In this document: positions 22,167-33,010 of the stretch, in pieces
Position numbering within the stretch: the stretch's first letter is position 1
How the letters are laid out: each line of letters opens with the position of its first letter
NCBI GenBank assembly: GCA_030407315.1
Contig: JALQPE010002693.1
Location: 1-64,000 of the forward strand
DNA: 64,000 bases
From: Asparagopsis taxiformis
Lineage: Eukaryota; Rhodophyta; Florideophyceae; Bonnemaisoniales; Bonnemaisoniaceae
Direction of reading: 5' to 3'
Position numbers and translations under genes: made by a program
The notes under the pieces: generated by a model
Database searches by the model: none
Told to the model about the DNA's origin: nothing
Seen by the model: the letters and a program-made list of their open reading frames with translations, nothing else

Positions 22167-23381
22167 CTACACCTTTCGTAAATCCCATACCAAATCTCTC
22201 AGTTTGTCCCTTTTTATTGAACGAGCAGGTGACCTCGTTCTCGAAAAGGATTGAGATGATTGTCTATGTTCTTTGGCCTCCTCGTACCATGCCTGCACTT
22301 CTTCCACAGTACCTCCATGCGAATTCAATTCATTTCTTACAGAATCAAAACTCTCGCCTTGTTCAATACAAAGATTGTGTAGTTTCATGCATGCACATAC
22401 GACTCGTATGTTTCGACTTAGAGAAAATTCCAAACCACCATTCAGAACACGCCACCTAGCCACCAAGTGCCCGAACGCCTGCTCGATATGGACCCGGTGA
22501 GAGGAGAGAAAGAAGTTGAAATACTTTTCTTTGTCGTTGCACTGACTTCTTGCGTAAGGAGTAATCAACCAATTTCTGCATTCGTACGCCTCGTCTCCAC
22601 AAATCCAAAACTCTTCCTGCAAGCCTCCTTGAGATAGATAGGCTCCCAATTCTGACACAGAATGTGCTAAAGCATCGTGTGTGGCACCTACACACCGAGC
22701 GGAATAGCAGAGAAACCTGTAATTGGCGTCTACGAGTGCCTGTACTGGGATTGCGTAATACCCTTTTCTGCAAAAGTACGCTGCTGGTCGCTCGTTACAT
22801 CCTGGTTTTGCAATTTGTATGGCAATTCCATCGAGTGCACCGACACATCCGCTTAATGGATTTGTGAATCTTCTTGACAATTTAAATTCTATAGATGCCC
22901 TGTGCAGATCTTCCCAGCTTCTTGAAATTCCTGGAAGCCGAAGTGCTTCCATTATTGCTTGGCATGTGTCATGAAAAATGCGATAAATGGAACTAACAGA
23001 GACATTGAAACACAACCTTAGATCCAAATAACTGGCCCCAGCTAGCATCCGAAGTGTAATTGCCAGGCGGCTGTCTGCTGCAACCTTAGTTCCAGTGTTG
23101 TGAACGCAGCTTACACTTTCAAAAACTATTCCACCGAGAAGAAGCGACAATAACCGGTAAAAGGAATTCCGTGACAGTCTGTAAGTTCTTGTGAAGTCTT
23201 CTTCGTTTAGCATAGAACTTATGCAAATAAACTGCCTACACTGCCGCCTGCAGGGAGATTGCAGAAATGTTTCCTCTAGGAGAACCATCAAATACCCCAT
23301 AAAAACCACGATACCGAATTCATCATCTTCTGAAGCGAATACCTCGCTTATTTGACGGGTTAGAAGACTAGAACCACTCAT
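22167..23381 (-). CDS. PIF/Harbinger transposase (DDE_Tnp_4)
   Basis: A 404-residue frame from the ATG at 23381. The RNase H-like catalytic core is readable: GALDGIAIQIAKP (Asp near 184), CGDEAYECRNWLITPY (Asp near 263) and HRVHIEQAFGHLVARWRVL (Glu near 300), followed by CACMKLHNLCI, all in the order typical of Harbinger/IS5-type transposases. The N-terminal part has a helix-turn-helix-like stretch (RTYRLSRNSFYRLLSLLLGG). It moves the element by cut and paste. It is intact, has no frameshift and lies next to the right terminal repeat. Confidence 0.92.
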   Translation of the reverse strand: MSGSSLLTRQISEVFASEDDEFGIVVFMGYLMVLLEETFLQSPCRRQCRQFICISSMLNEEDFTRTYRLSRNSFYRLLSLLLGGIVFESVSCVHNTGTKVAADSRLAITLRMLAGASYLDLRLCFNVSVSSIYRIFHDTCQAIMEALRLPGISRSWEDLHRASIEFKLSRRFTNPLSGCVGALDGIAIQIAKPGCNERPAAYFCRKGYYAIPVQALVDANYRFLCYSARCVGATHDALAHSVSELGAYLSQGGLQEEFWICGDEAYECRNWLITPYARSQCNDKEKYFNFFLSSHRVHIEQAFGHLVARWRVLNGGLEFSLSRNIRVVCACMKLHNLCIEQGESFDSVRNELNSHGGTVEEVQAWYEEAKEHRQSSQSFSRTRSPARSIKRDKLRDLVWDLRKV

Positions 23382-24011
23382 GCGATTACGTTCGGAGTAC
23401 CACGCGCTGTTTTGATGTTCTATTTCTCTCCTGGTGCCCAATACCTCCAATATGTTGATCAGTGCATCGTCTATACGTGGGTATACGGAGCGTTACAGAT
23501 CCGGGAAGATCAAATTTGGAGTTCCCGGTTGTTCTTACCCGTTACAATCGGGTCAAGTAAAGGCGTGTAATAGTGGTCCACTCCAAGATTCGTCCGCTCC
23601 ATGGCATCCTCCGCTATGAGAGGTTACTGAAGAGAAAAAGCTAGCACTCGGGATACCTCAGTGATCCCCCATCGTATAACTTACAAGTGGCGCACATGCA
23701 GAGATTTTGAGTTTTAAACTTATCATCTCGGTACGTTTTCGGGCTGTGCAAGGTGTCTCACTCACTTCTACATGGAGCCAATCAAAAGTCTCTATTCCAT
23801 CGTTTCGTGCACGTGCATACAAATTTCCCGTGCAAAATTTTTCCTGGGAACGGCCCTGATACGTACTTGTATGTATCCACGTTTGAAAATAAATTTTTTT
23901 CAATTCGAAAAAATCGAAATGTCCTCTTCCACTACTTCAGAAACAATGGCGTGTCGTACACGCGAAGCTCGCGACAGCGCCTGGAGGGCCGTTGTTTAAT
24001 CTCAATCTTCG

Positions 24012-24062
24012 GGAGTATCATGTGGCCTCATATGAGGCCACTAGTCCGATTAGTACTATTCT
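24012..24062. repeat. piggyBac-end-like palindrome
   Basis: GTGGCCTCATATGAGGCCAC (24022-24041) is a perfect 20 nt palindrome followed by TAGTCCGATTAGTACTA. This resembles the right end of the piggyBac element at 17930-17978 (GAGGCCACTTGTCCGATAG). It is probably a solo end or a remnant of a small non-autonomous relative. Confidence 0.55.
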
Positions 24063-27000
24063 GAATAGTTAATTCACTTACAGTGTAAATGGGGAGGAAG
24101 GACCGTACACGTGTGCTTCGTGAGCTCCATGAGGGTGGCCTGATTGGCAATCCCAGGGCTATGAACCAAGTTGCAGTACTGCAGCACATGTCTTTCCTGA
24201 AATTACCAGCGATACCTGCTACGTGTGCGTGCAGACATGGAGAGGATCAGACACATATTGTGAAATGCTTGCATTGATTGAACTGCTGTGCCAGGATGCT
24301 CGCGTTCTTGAAGAAACTGGTGACTGGTGGAGTTCTAGAGGTTCTATGGTATGAAATACAGCTTTAAGCAGACCGCGGCTATATGACGAACTATGTCGTA
24401 CTGGCGCGGGGGCGAGCAATTCTTCGAACCTTGTTTATAACCCACTTTTTCACACCCTATGACAACACATTCTTGCTGCCACCACACCTTCAACGGCAAC
24501 AGCCAGCATATGGGGTACGAGGTGTGATTGCTTCCTCAGGGCTGTGGGCCCTGGCGTGATCACGGCCTTCCAACGATAATCCTAACGATACCGGGTTAGA
24601 CTCCGGGCAGTTGCCTCCCCGATCTGGTGATAGGGGCCCCCACTTGTGGGCGGAGGTCTGTGACAACATATCTTCTGCCACCTTGCCTGCAGAAGGCATA
24701 AAACTGGGCAGGCAGCTCAATTTTCGTTTTCCCACCGTATATTGCTGGTGTCACACCAGTGGTGTGTATTCCCGGTGTGCAACGCATAGGCGGTTTTCTG
24801 AAATATTTTGCCGCCACCATCCAACGCTTTATACGAGAATTCAGAGCTGCGCTTAACTATAGAACTATTCTAATTTAGTGAAGTACAGCTACCGTCAGCA
24901 CAACGGTGGCGTTTGTATTCATTGCTATGTGGTGTAGCAACAGGGACCGCAGAATGTGGATCTGAGGGTAACGTAGTCAACACGATTGTGGCCATATCTG
25001 TCGTCCGTTTTAGATACATTGAAACTGAAAAATCAACAAACTACAGTATTTTGAGATGCGTTCACAATACTGGAGGCCTCTCTGCCAAAGTATATATTAC
25101 AATCTATTTCTGGTTGCACCCTGGTTATCATATTGCAAGTTCAGAAGCAAAGTGTTTTCCGTACCGCAGTGCAGTCAGTGTCTGCGAGCTGCCTGGAATC
25201 AAAATCACTCACACCGCGGAACAACAACACCCTGCACAGCGTAAAACTGTGGACCTACTCCTACACTGCGCAAGGATATAACAGAATTGCACATCTGTGC
25301 GTTCGAGGCGAAAGAGTACGATATGTGCTCGCCAAGCTTTTATTATACCAACCGTTCATTGTTCATAGCAATGGAATTGTACGAGAGTATCATGTCTGAA
25401 CGGGTAATGCACACGGTCAAATACACATATGGTTGAAAACAGTTTGAAAAGGAGGCTTACTATAACCCAAGTCAGTAACATAGCCTGCATCTAATGGGCA
25501 AAGCCATTGTTTGTCATCGAGTAAAAATAGCTCGTGAAGGTAGGTGAAAGGCGTTGCAAGAGGTGCAAACCGCAACCATGGATATGAAAGGACAAAACCT
25601 GGGTCTCATGCGTATTGAGTCGCGGTGTCGATGACAAATCAGTGTCATCGCTACGTGGCCCGGCAATAGTGTCAAAGACGCTTCCTGCATCCGAGGGTCA
25701 GCCAATAAAGCGCTCAACCAGCAACGCTGACTGCCACTCTACCGGGGAATACAGAAAGGCGACCATGTAGGAAAGTCGAAACAGACCCGAGTACGTAATT
25801 CGTGATGGTACGTGTGACCGAATCGAGCTGTGCCGATACTACACACGCTGTTGCTGAAGAGCAAACGTTGCTCACGATGCGACAGTGGAAACCGCTTTGA
25901 CTGGCACACTTATTCGGCTGCTTCACTGTTCCATACAATTTCTGTACAAATTTTACCTCCTAACTGGGCTTGAAGTCCTGTCTCGATGCCCCATCTCCCA
26001 AGACACTGCATCCCGAGCAAGAGAGCGTCCACATAAAAAGCCAACTGATGCGATAAGTCCAGCAATTCTATTACGGGTAAATGGAGCGAATGGATTCGAC
26101 CAACATGGGTCTCGAAACTGCTGCCGATGCCTCGCAAACCTTATCTACAAACACTGAAGATATTCCACTCGTCCGTTTGAATTCTTCTGTTCGCTACGTT
26201 TCCGAAAAATTACATTACCTTCACGCAATCCGCTCCAGTTCAACGTGCTATGATTACATGCATTGCACTAATCATTGTAGTGAACCATAGACGCGGTTTT
26301 CGTCAGGCATGCAAACGGCGAGGGCCGGGAATAATGGTTTACAAGGCATGCAATTGCAACATAATTGTGAGTGTTCTGGCGTGCACACAAAGCAAGAGGA
26401 CGTTTTTATAAATTTATAAAATGGCGTCCCCGGCCCAGCACAATTCATTGATATCAGCACAGGAGTGTGGGTCACAGTCTCGAAGTCCGATCGAATTCGT
26501 CCAGGCCAACAACTTGACAAGAAGCAATAGGTGGGCCAGCTAGGCTGGCCATTGCACAGGGGCAACGCGTCGAAACAGTTGGTGACTCGAGGGTATTATT
26601 CGTCGAGCAAGAACTCCTGAGAGCGATCGATCGATCGCACTCCCAATACTGGCCTGGCCGTAGGTGCCACCAGTAGCTCTACCCAACCAGTTGAACAATA
26701 TGACGCGTCTGCACGTGTGTTTGGCCAGTGACGAGTGGTTGTCTGGCAGATCGAGTGAGCTGAGCTCCAGAAATTAGAGGACGAAGATTTTGGTTCAATA
26801 TTGACAGATGTTCAGGTTTGTCTGGTCATGCCCCGCCTCTTTGTGATACAACGTGTAAAACGAAGGGGTGACTGACAATCTGACCCGACCCATCTGCTTC
26901 ACTCGATGCACAGAATGGAAAAAATTGCGTGAGGCGCGTAAGCTTCTCACAATCACCTCCACACCCTCTCTGGGTAGTTGTGCGTCCAAGGGCTTGTAGA

Positions 27001-27781
27001 GCAATCCCATGTGACGTGTTGAGTCACAGAAGGAACGAGGCGGCAGGCTCTATATTCGTCCCCCCCAGAAGCAAACATTTTTTGGGCCTTCCTGAGAGGA
27101 CTGAACGTATACGGAATGATAGCTCTTGACAAGAAATAATGGCTTCGGCGAATCACCCGCGGTTGATGGCTTCATGAGCTTCACATGTGACAAGGCGATG
27201 AGGCCGGCAGATTGTCCGCCCTGCACCGCCTGCGCTGTGTTGTGACGCCTGCATTCCGCGCGAAACTGTATTGCAGATGAGAGGTAATTTGCTCTGGCGC
27301 AATACAATGGAACGTTGCACCACTGCCATGGAATAGTCGAGTCTATATGTTTTTGCGAGCATATACTACAGTATATGCTGGCGAAGACAATCACCCGTTT
27401 CCTAATCCATATTCTCCAAGATAGTAGAGGAGCCACAACAACAGCAGTAACGTTACTGTACAGTAAGTTACTCCATGGATGAAAGGTACCTTTGCTTTCA
27501 ACTTGATCAAGCATTACTTCAGTATGTTCAACTTGATTGATCCAACGGGATCGGGGATGCTCCTGCAAAGCAAAAACGTCTCACCCGAAGGCGAGTCAAT
27601 CAAAGAGCGAGCGGGGAGTGAGTCGGCAGGCCAGTAACATCGTAAATGATAAGCAAGCAAGTCAGCCCAAGCAGTCACAATTGCTCGCGCAACTGTGAGT
27701 GTGTGTATGTGTTATGTCGTGCGTGTCTTGTGTTCTAGTTAGTTCGCAGTCGTATATGATTTGTGACATTTGAGAATACAA

Positions 27782-27883
27782 ATGTGTGGAATATGCAAGT
27801 CACGCAACGTGAAGATCCGCGATGGCAAACTGTGTTGGAACGACGGTGCTCAATTAATTTGTCAGACCATTTGCTCAAATCGT
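27782..27883 (+). other. Possible small Cys-rich first exon
   Basis: From an ATG at 27782 the frame reads MCGICKSRNVKIRDGKLC... with five further residues of zinc-ligand type, and ends just before a consensus 5' splice site GTAAGT (27884-27889). No downstream exon was identified. The splice consensus could be chance. Confidence 0.2.
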
Positions 27884-29338
27884 GTAAGTACAAGCTGGAA
27901 AGTGTAGTCGCGAATTACGAAGTGCGATGATGGATGATTCTGTGCAGTACTGAGGCTGAAACCATGTTTTCTGCGTTACGAAATCATGGGGGGAGGGGGG
28001 CGGATGCAGATGGTGCATGGCGGCGGATAGGCTATTCAGGAGAGAACGCATCAACTGCTTCTTGCGCTTTCAAATAAAGTTCTGAAACAAGCAAAATTTG
28101 GAAACCCTCAATCTCTGTGCTCTCCCTTTTTTGTCATCATGGAACTTCAGTGCAGCCTCTTGAATTCTGTCCTGTTGGCCAAACTCGTTGTGTCTGCTGG
28201 CTTCCTCACCGCCAACCATTGGATGAAAACCCTATTGGGAGTGTCGTATTGCTATTGTCCACAACGCGCAACTTACAGCATGTTCGTTACCTTGCTACTT
28301 GCTCACAGCTTTCAGCCTCCCGTCCCCGTCTCACGACGCGACACATTCATCTATCATACAATTCCATAGATCTAGCTGCCGAGTGTTCCATTCAATGTAC
28401 TCTGGTGGCACGCGTGATCTCCTCGCAATGTGTGGATTGGAACAAACATTGTGAACTGATGGATAAAACAGGCCTGCAGCGCAACGGATCGCAAAGTAAG
28501 ATTTGTTACACTCGTTATCTTCGGTTACGCACACGCAGTAGATCTTATTATAGGCCCAGCTTGTATTGGCCATCATAGGTGTAATCTTTCGCTGCCTGGT
28601 TTAGGTGGTGCGCAATACGAGTGGCGAGTGCCTTTCCAGACGATGATACGGTTGCTTGACGTATCGGCACCATAGCGTTAGTTGACATAGCATGTCGTGT
28701 GCATGCGCGTGAATCTGACCCGAACGAGCCATTGGTGCTTTCGCAATAGGCAAATGTGCAACAGATGGAAGGCAGTAAACGTTCCAAATATTCATTGGAA
28801 ACAACAAGTTGGCTAACAATGAATCGGCAGGCTGCAACGGCAAACTGAGGGTTTCTTGGCTCTTTCATCTTCTATTGAGTCGCGCTGTGTGGAAAGAACG
28901 ATGGGTACGCAAGGGCGCCCAAACGGTAGTACTACTGTATACCAACAACTTAAGTTTTTGCATCAGTCGTGTGTACTAGCCAGACATTTTCACGCTTTAC
29001 ACCAGATGCCTGACTAGCGATGGAGATGCAAAATGTAAGCGACCTCGAGAGTTATAATATTATTCATTCCACAACTCTCAAGTTTGAAAGCTGCTTGGCA
29101 GTTGTATGCGGCGGCCGACCATTCAGCATAGTTGACCAGAAACTCACAAGCCAGTTAAACCGCTTGTCTGCTCGTTCTCACCAGCAGCCATTGTCGTGTA
29201 AAACAGATTTATCTGTCGCCAGCTGTTCAAACAGCTGTCGACAGAGAATTGATTGTAAGTAGCATACACATCTTACACACACTGATGAGTACAAATCGCG
29301 TGACGTCACGCATTTCAATCAAACTTCCGACTTTATGG

Positions 29339-29367
29339 TCTCGTCAGATCAATTTGATCTGACGAGA
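29339..29367. repeat. Perfect palindrome, 29 nt
   Basis: Arms TCTCGTCAGATCAA and TTGATCTGACGAGA about a single central T at 29353. It lies in non-coding DNA about 450 bp upstream of the gene at 29823. Confidence 0.85.
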
Positions 29368-29822
29368 AAGGTGGAAGTAATAAAAGTAATGCGTTCGCAC
29401 TCGCTTTCCAAAACCTTCATCGTCGTTTGATATTCGCGCTTGTTTAACATAACCAAACTGTACTTTCTACTACCTCTACGAACGGTCCACTGCTGTCCAA
29501 TACTCAACGTTATCCCTTCAGCAATCAACAGCTCCCATTCAAATGTTACTACCTTGTCATTAATCCAATACTTGGTATGCTCCGTAACAGGTCCCGACCT
29601 GTCGTTAGCAATCTATGTAGTTGTTTCACTTGCTTCTGTCCATTATATTTGCTCTCATGTTCAATGCTCTTAAAACTGTACACGCACTGTTCAACTCCCT
29701 TCACAACTCATACTCGTCACCCCAATTCCATAGCTCTTCCTAACAGAGCGTGTCAACATTCTCCATCCGCACCCAAACTCGTCTATCACTGCCATATTCG
29801 ATTCACATAAGTTCCCTCCCTC

Positions 29823-30623
29823 ATGATGGCTCTCTCTCACAGCACCCATCGCTCACCACGCTCAATGCCTCCACCTATGAATCCGGACGCCCCTCCTCCA
29901 TCCTCATCTACTAATCTCATCGTCAAACGTCGTCGGGGGCGTCAGGCCAGGCCATGCCAGTTATCATCTTCTGTTCGTGCTGCCGTTCGTCGCTTTGCTC
30001 TGGCAGTAGGTATGCCAAATGTTGTCGAGCCAGCTGGATTTCGTGACTTTAGAGGGTGGCTCACTGGTTTGGCTTCCGAGGCTGCTATCCCTGTTTGGGA
30101 TCAGCTCATTGCCGTGGTCGCGCAAGACGTGGGGGGAGATGCTGAAGCCGTTCACGCGCTAAAAGAAGACTTGGTACGTGAAATAGTGAAATGTGTGGTT
30201 GTGCCAAGGCCAGAAGAGAGTGCAAAGCTAGTGAGCACGAACGCCGGTCGTCAGTGTTCTCGTCCGAGGTCAGGCAGCACTGTTATGACTATTCTAGAGC
30301 TGCAACTTGCAAGGATTGGAGATCGATTTCCTAGTGTCAACGATGTGGGATCATCTTCAAGGTCAACGGATGAAAATAATAGGGGAGCATCCACCTCTGC
30401 TTCGCGACGACGGAGTCGTCACACTGGAGTGGGATCCCATGACTCATTGGGCCAAGCTAGTTCACGATCCTCTTCTCGGAGCGATGGACAACGTCTACCG
30501 CCGGTGTCTGATATTTTTACCGATCGCACTCCTGATTCCTCTACGACTCTGCCTTCTTTCCGGGAACTGGAAGAATCCATAAGTAAGAGGCATGGGTCGA
30601 GCTCAAAGAGAAGGTCCCACTAA
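29823..30623 (+). CDS. Unknown Ser/Arg-rich protein
   Basis: A 266-codon frame from ATG to TAA without interruption. The N-terminus is Pro/Ser-rich, followed by a basic patch (VKRRRGRQARP) that could be a nuclear localisation signal. A folded-looking middle of about 80 residues (VRRFALAVGMPNVVEPAGFR...LVREIVKCVVV) follows, then a low-complexity Ser/Arg tail (SASRRRSR, SSRSSSRS, SSSKRR). I do not recognise the family. It converges on the UBR7-like gene, with about 480 bp between stop codons. Its codon use and intact frame suggest a host gene, but a transposon accessory protein is possible. Confidence 0.5.
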   Translation: MMALSHSTHRSPRSMPPPMNPDAPPPSSSTNLIVKRRRGRQARPCQLSSSVRAAVRRFALAVGMPNVVEPAGFRDFRGWLTGLASEAAIPVWDQLIAVVAQDVGGDAEAVHALKEDLVREIVKCVVVPRPEESAKLVSTNAGRQCSRPRSGSTVMTILELQLARIGDRFPSVNDVGSSSRSTDENNRGASTSASRRRSRHTGVGSHDSLGQASSRSSSRSDGQRLPPVSDIFTDRTPDSSTTLPSFRELEESISKRHGSSSKRRSH

Positions 30624-31107
30624 GCTGAGCGATCATACTGTACTTTCACTTGTGTGGTATGATTGGCTCCGGCCTGGCCTTGCGAGACGCTGTTGCGGAC
30701 GCTTGGGAGCGCGCAATTGAACGGTTTATGAGATGAAAAATACCAAAACTTTTTTGTTTTGTGAAAAACAATTCTTCCCCGCCACTTCTGCGCCGTCTGG
30801 AACATTTGACGTTTGGATCATGCGCTAAGCCCGGCGGTACTCAAGACCTGAATTACCAATGACGGAACCCACGCCTTCAGAGAAAGGAAGGCGTTTGTGA
30901 ACTGTTGAGCGTATGCTCAATTACCCCCCTCAACTTGTTGAAAGCTTGTAAGCTTCGACTGAGAAACCAAACTCGGATAGAATTTAGGCAGAACACTATG
31001 CCCACGTAGACGTGCAATCATGTTTTGAACTCTTTACCATATCAGCTTCAGGTAAAGCATCAAGTAATGTTAGCTATTGAACAATGTATAATGCGGTAGC
31101 TTCCATA
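30624..31107. other. Convergent intergenic region
   Basis: Non-coding; presumably contains the 3' ends of both flanking genes. No clear terminator, RNA or repeat was seen. Confidence 0.4.
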
Positions 31108-32172
31108 CTAAGGTGTGCTCTCCGAAACAGAGTTTAGCAGGTCCGCCTTGAGATCTGCTAGGTAGGCAATCAGCGCATCACTGGTGAGACTTTCTCCGTT
31201 GGACTTGATACTGCTTTGCAAAAATTGTTCAATCCGTTTTCGAATAACCACCTTTTCTTCTTGCGTGAGCTTGACATTAGCTCTCGCTGCGTCTGATACC
31301 ACTTGACCACTCGCCTTCTTCACTTTCACACGCGTTCCAGTTCGCTCAGTAGGGTCTTCGGCCTCCAGAACATCCTTAATAATTTCAGCACCATCTGTCT
31401 CGTTCAGAAGAGAGTCATCATCAGGCGATATCGCAGCAACAAAGTCAGTTTTGTCCACTAAGTATTGCACTTTGGCCGCCCGGTACAGCTCCAAACATTC
31501 ATTACAACGACAGAGCACAACTCGGAATCCCGGTTTCCAGAGATAATCTATTGTACCTGGTCTCACTGAACCCCCTAGCGATTTTGGTCTCACACAATTC
31601 GTCCTCTTCGTAGGTCTCACACGTTGTTTCGACCATGCATTATACAGCTCATAGTACTCCGCCAAGACCGGCAGTTTCGTTACACAACTCTTACATGTGA
31701 GCTCATACTCTACTTCTACTAGAGATCCATATTGCCGGAGTGGATCCGCTTTGAAACACTCTTCATGAAACCAATCCTCACACATGGCACATTGAGCCAT
31801 CGCAAGCCGATAATCGTATTCACGATCACAACGGCAATACCTTCCCTGGAAGTTGTGCGAATAGCACGCTTCATTTCCAACATTCAAGTCTTCCTTATGG
31901 GGCAGAAGCAAACATGTATTCTTTGATCGTGTATTACCACAGTCGCATCGAAAGCCGCGTTTTGTGTAGAGCTCTATCACGTCTTCTGGATGATCCGCAT
32001 GGCAAGTTTCTCGGCATCCACGGCAAAACCCAGATACGACTCCGTTTGCCTTTTCAGTACACTTCCGACAAGCATATAAATCCTGTCGGACATAGCCCAA
32101 TTCATAGGTGCAAGGGCGTAGAGGTGCTTTCCGCGTTTTTCCAGTCGACGCACGCTTATTTGTTCTGGGCAT
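31108..32172 (-). CDS. UBR7: UBR7-like putative E3 ubiquitin ligase (UBR box + PHD finger)
   Basis: A complete 354-residue single-exon frame from the ATG at 32172. A UBR-type zinc domain occupies about residues 25-95: CRKC, GFCRGCRETCHADH, then FRCDCGN. A PHD-like finger follows at about 110-165: YCRCDREYDYRLAMAQCAMC, EDWFHEECF and CKSC. The C-terminal part (GFRVVLCRCNECLELYRAAK, then VEYLVDK-like) matches the UBR7 tail. In animals UBR7 recognises N-degrons or histone tails and is nuclear; the substrate here is unknown. All expected Cys and His ligands appear kept. This is the clearest host gene in the window, and it lies immediately downstream of the hAT remnant region on the opposite strand. 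Confidence 0.9.
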   Translation of the reverse strand: MPRTNKRASTGKTRKAPLRPCTYELGYVRQDLYACRKCTEKANGVVSGFCRGCRETCHADHPEDVIELYTKRGFRCDCGNTRSKNTCLLLPHKEDLNVGNEACYSHNFQGRYCRCDREYDYRLAMAQCAMCEDWFHEECFKADPLRQYGSLVEVEYELTCKSCVTKLPVLAEYYELYNAWSKQRVRPTKRTNCVRPKSLGGSVRPGTIDYLWKPGFRVVLCRCNECLELYRAAKVQYLVDKTDFVAAISPDDDSLLNETDGAEIIKDVLEAEDPTERTGTRVKVKKASGQVVSDAARANVKLTQEEKVVIRKRIEQFLQSSIKSNGESLTSDALIAYLADLKADLLNSVSESTP

Positions 32173-33010
32173 TATGTCAAATGATTCAATCGTACAGGGT
32201 GCAGAAACACTCTAGAGATGGGGTTGGAATTCTAGTATGCTGCCCTAATGTCAAATGCTCACAGACGAAAGTTTGATCGATAACACGTACGTACACCCGC
32301 CCAAATTTCGCGTGGCAAGTTCAATATGATGTGACACGTCCTGGAATGTTTTCCAATTTTGATTTTCTCTGATAAGCTTTTAAATTGAAAGTATGGGTTT
32401 AAGACATTTTTGGAAGTTTCTAGATCAAGCAGGAATGCATGACAGTCTAGGCTGTCAGAAGGATGATTCCCTTGACCGTCGTCCGTTTACTGATCCTTTT
32501 GTAACTGGCTTTAAAGTACCAATCTTTTCGTATGTCCTGTTGTCAGTGTAGTGTCTATCAGTGTATTTGGCCGTTCTTACTGTGGTTATTGAGTTAGCGT
32601 CCTGACAAGAAAGAGTCGGCGCTGGGCGACATGTAGGGATGATCATAGTCCTTGGTCCAGCGCGCTCAGGACCGGTCTTGCGTTACCCACACTGGTCTTC
32701 ACTCTCCTCTGGAAGAATAAGTCCGGTCTGAAATTGATTCAATTTCTCTCTTTTCGTGGACCGTACGCCACAGCGGTCCTAGTCCTTGCCAAGAAGCATG
32801 ATTGGCTGTGGTTGGGTCCGCTCTCACTATGTGCGATCCAAACTGGTTCAAACCAGTTCATAATTTCAAAGACTAGTCCAGACTACGAAGACCGACCACA
32901 TCTGATATTTTGCCGCGGAACCGGAAAGCAGTGTTGAAATCTGGAACGATTGAAAGCTACACAGGCTGGTGTTAAACTGTTTCATTTCAGAAGAGGGTTG
33001 AAGCTACGCA
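32173..33010. other. UBR7-like upstream region and likely left flank of the hAT element
   Basis: No gene. The part near 32640-32890 has repeated GGTCC/GGACC words and a hairpin AACTGGTTCAAACCAGTT. Similar GGACCGGTC words occur near 37120, so these may be the subterminal regions of the hAT element, but no clean terminal repeat or 8 bp duplication could be fixed. Confidence 0.3.

Larger units (their letters stand above)
17997..23856. mobile_element. Complete PIF/Harbinger element carrying a topA fragment
   Basis: The left end begins GGGCCGTTCCCAGGAAAAAT and the right end is its inverted copy. About 86 bp matches closely, and a more diverged inverted repeat continues inward for about 300 bp on each side (to about 18290 and from about 23535). 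A TGA duplication lies at 17994-17996 and 23857-23859; a 3 bp duplication is the Harbinger size, though TWA is commoner. The element holds a companion ORF (18410-19945), a DDE transposase (22167-23381) and, between them, a broken host-type topoisomerase segment. That arrangement indicates capture of a cellular gene. Confidence 0.85.
24063..29822. other. No recognisable gene
   Basis: Short frames only on both strands, with no family motif and no long open frame. The region may be old, decayed repeat DNA. The only items noted are a palindrome at 29339-29367, a short palindromic run GCGATCGATCGATCGC near 26630, and a possible small Cys-rich exon at 27782-27883. Confidence 0.5.

Noticed and set aside
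27050..28868. Several open frames of 80-172 codons
   Set aside because: No domain, start context or conserved pattern supports them; they look like chance frames.
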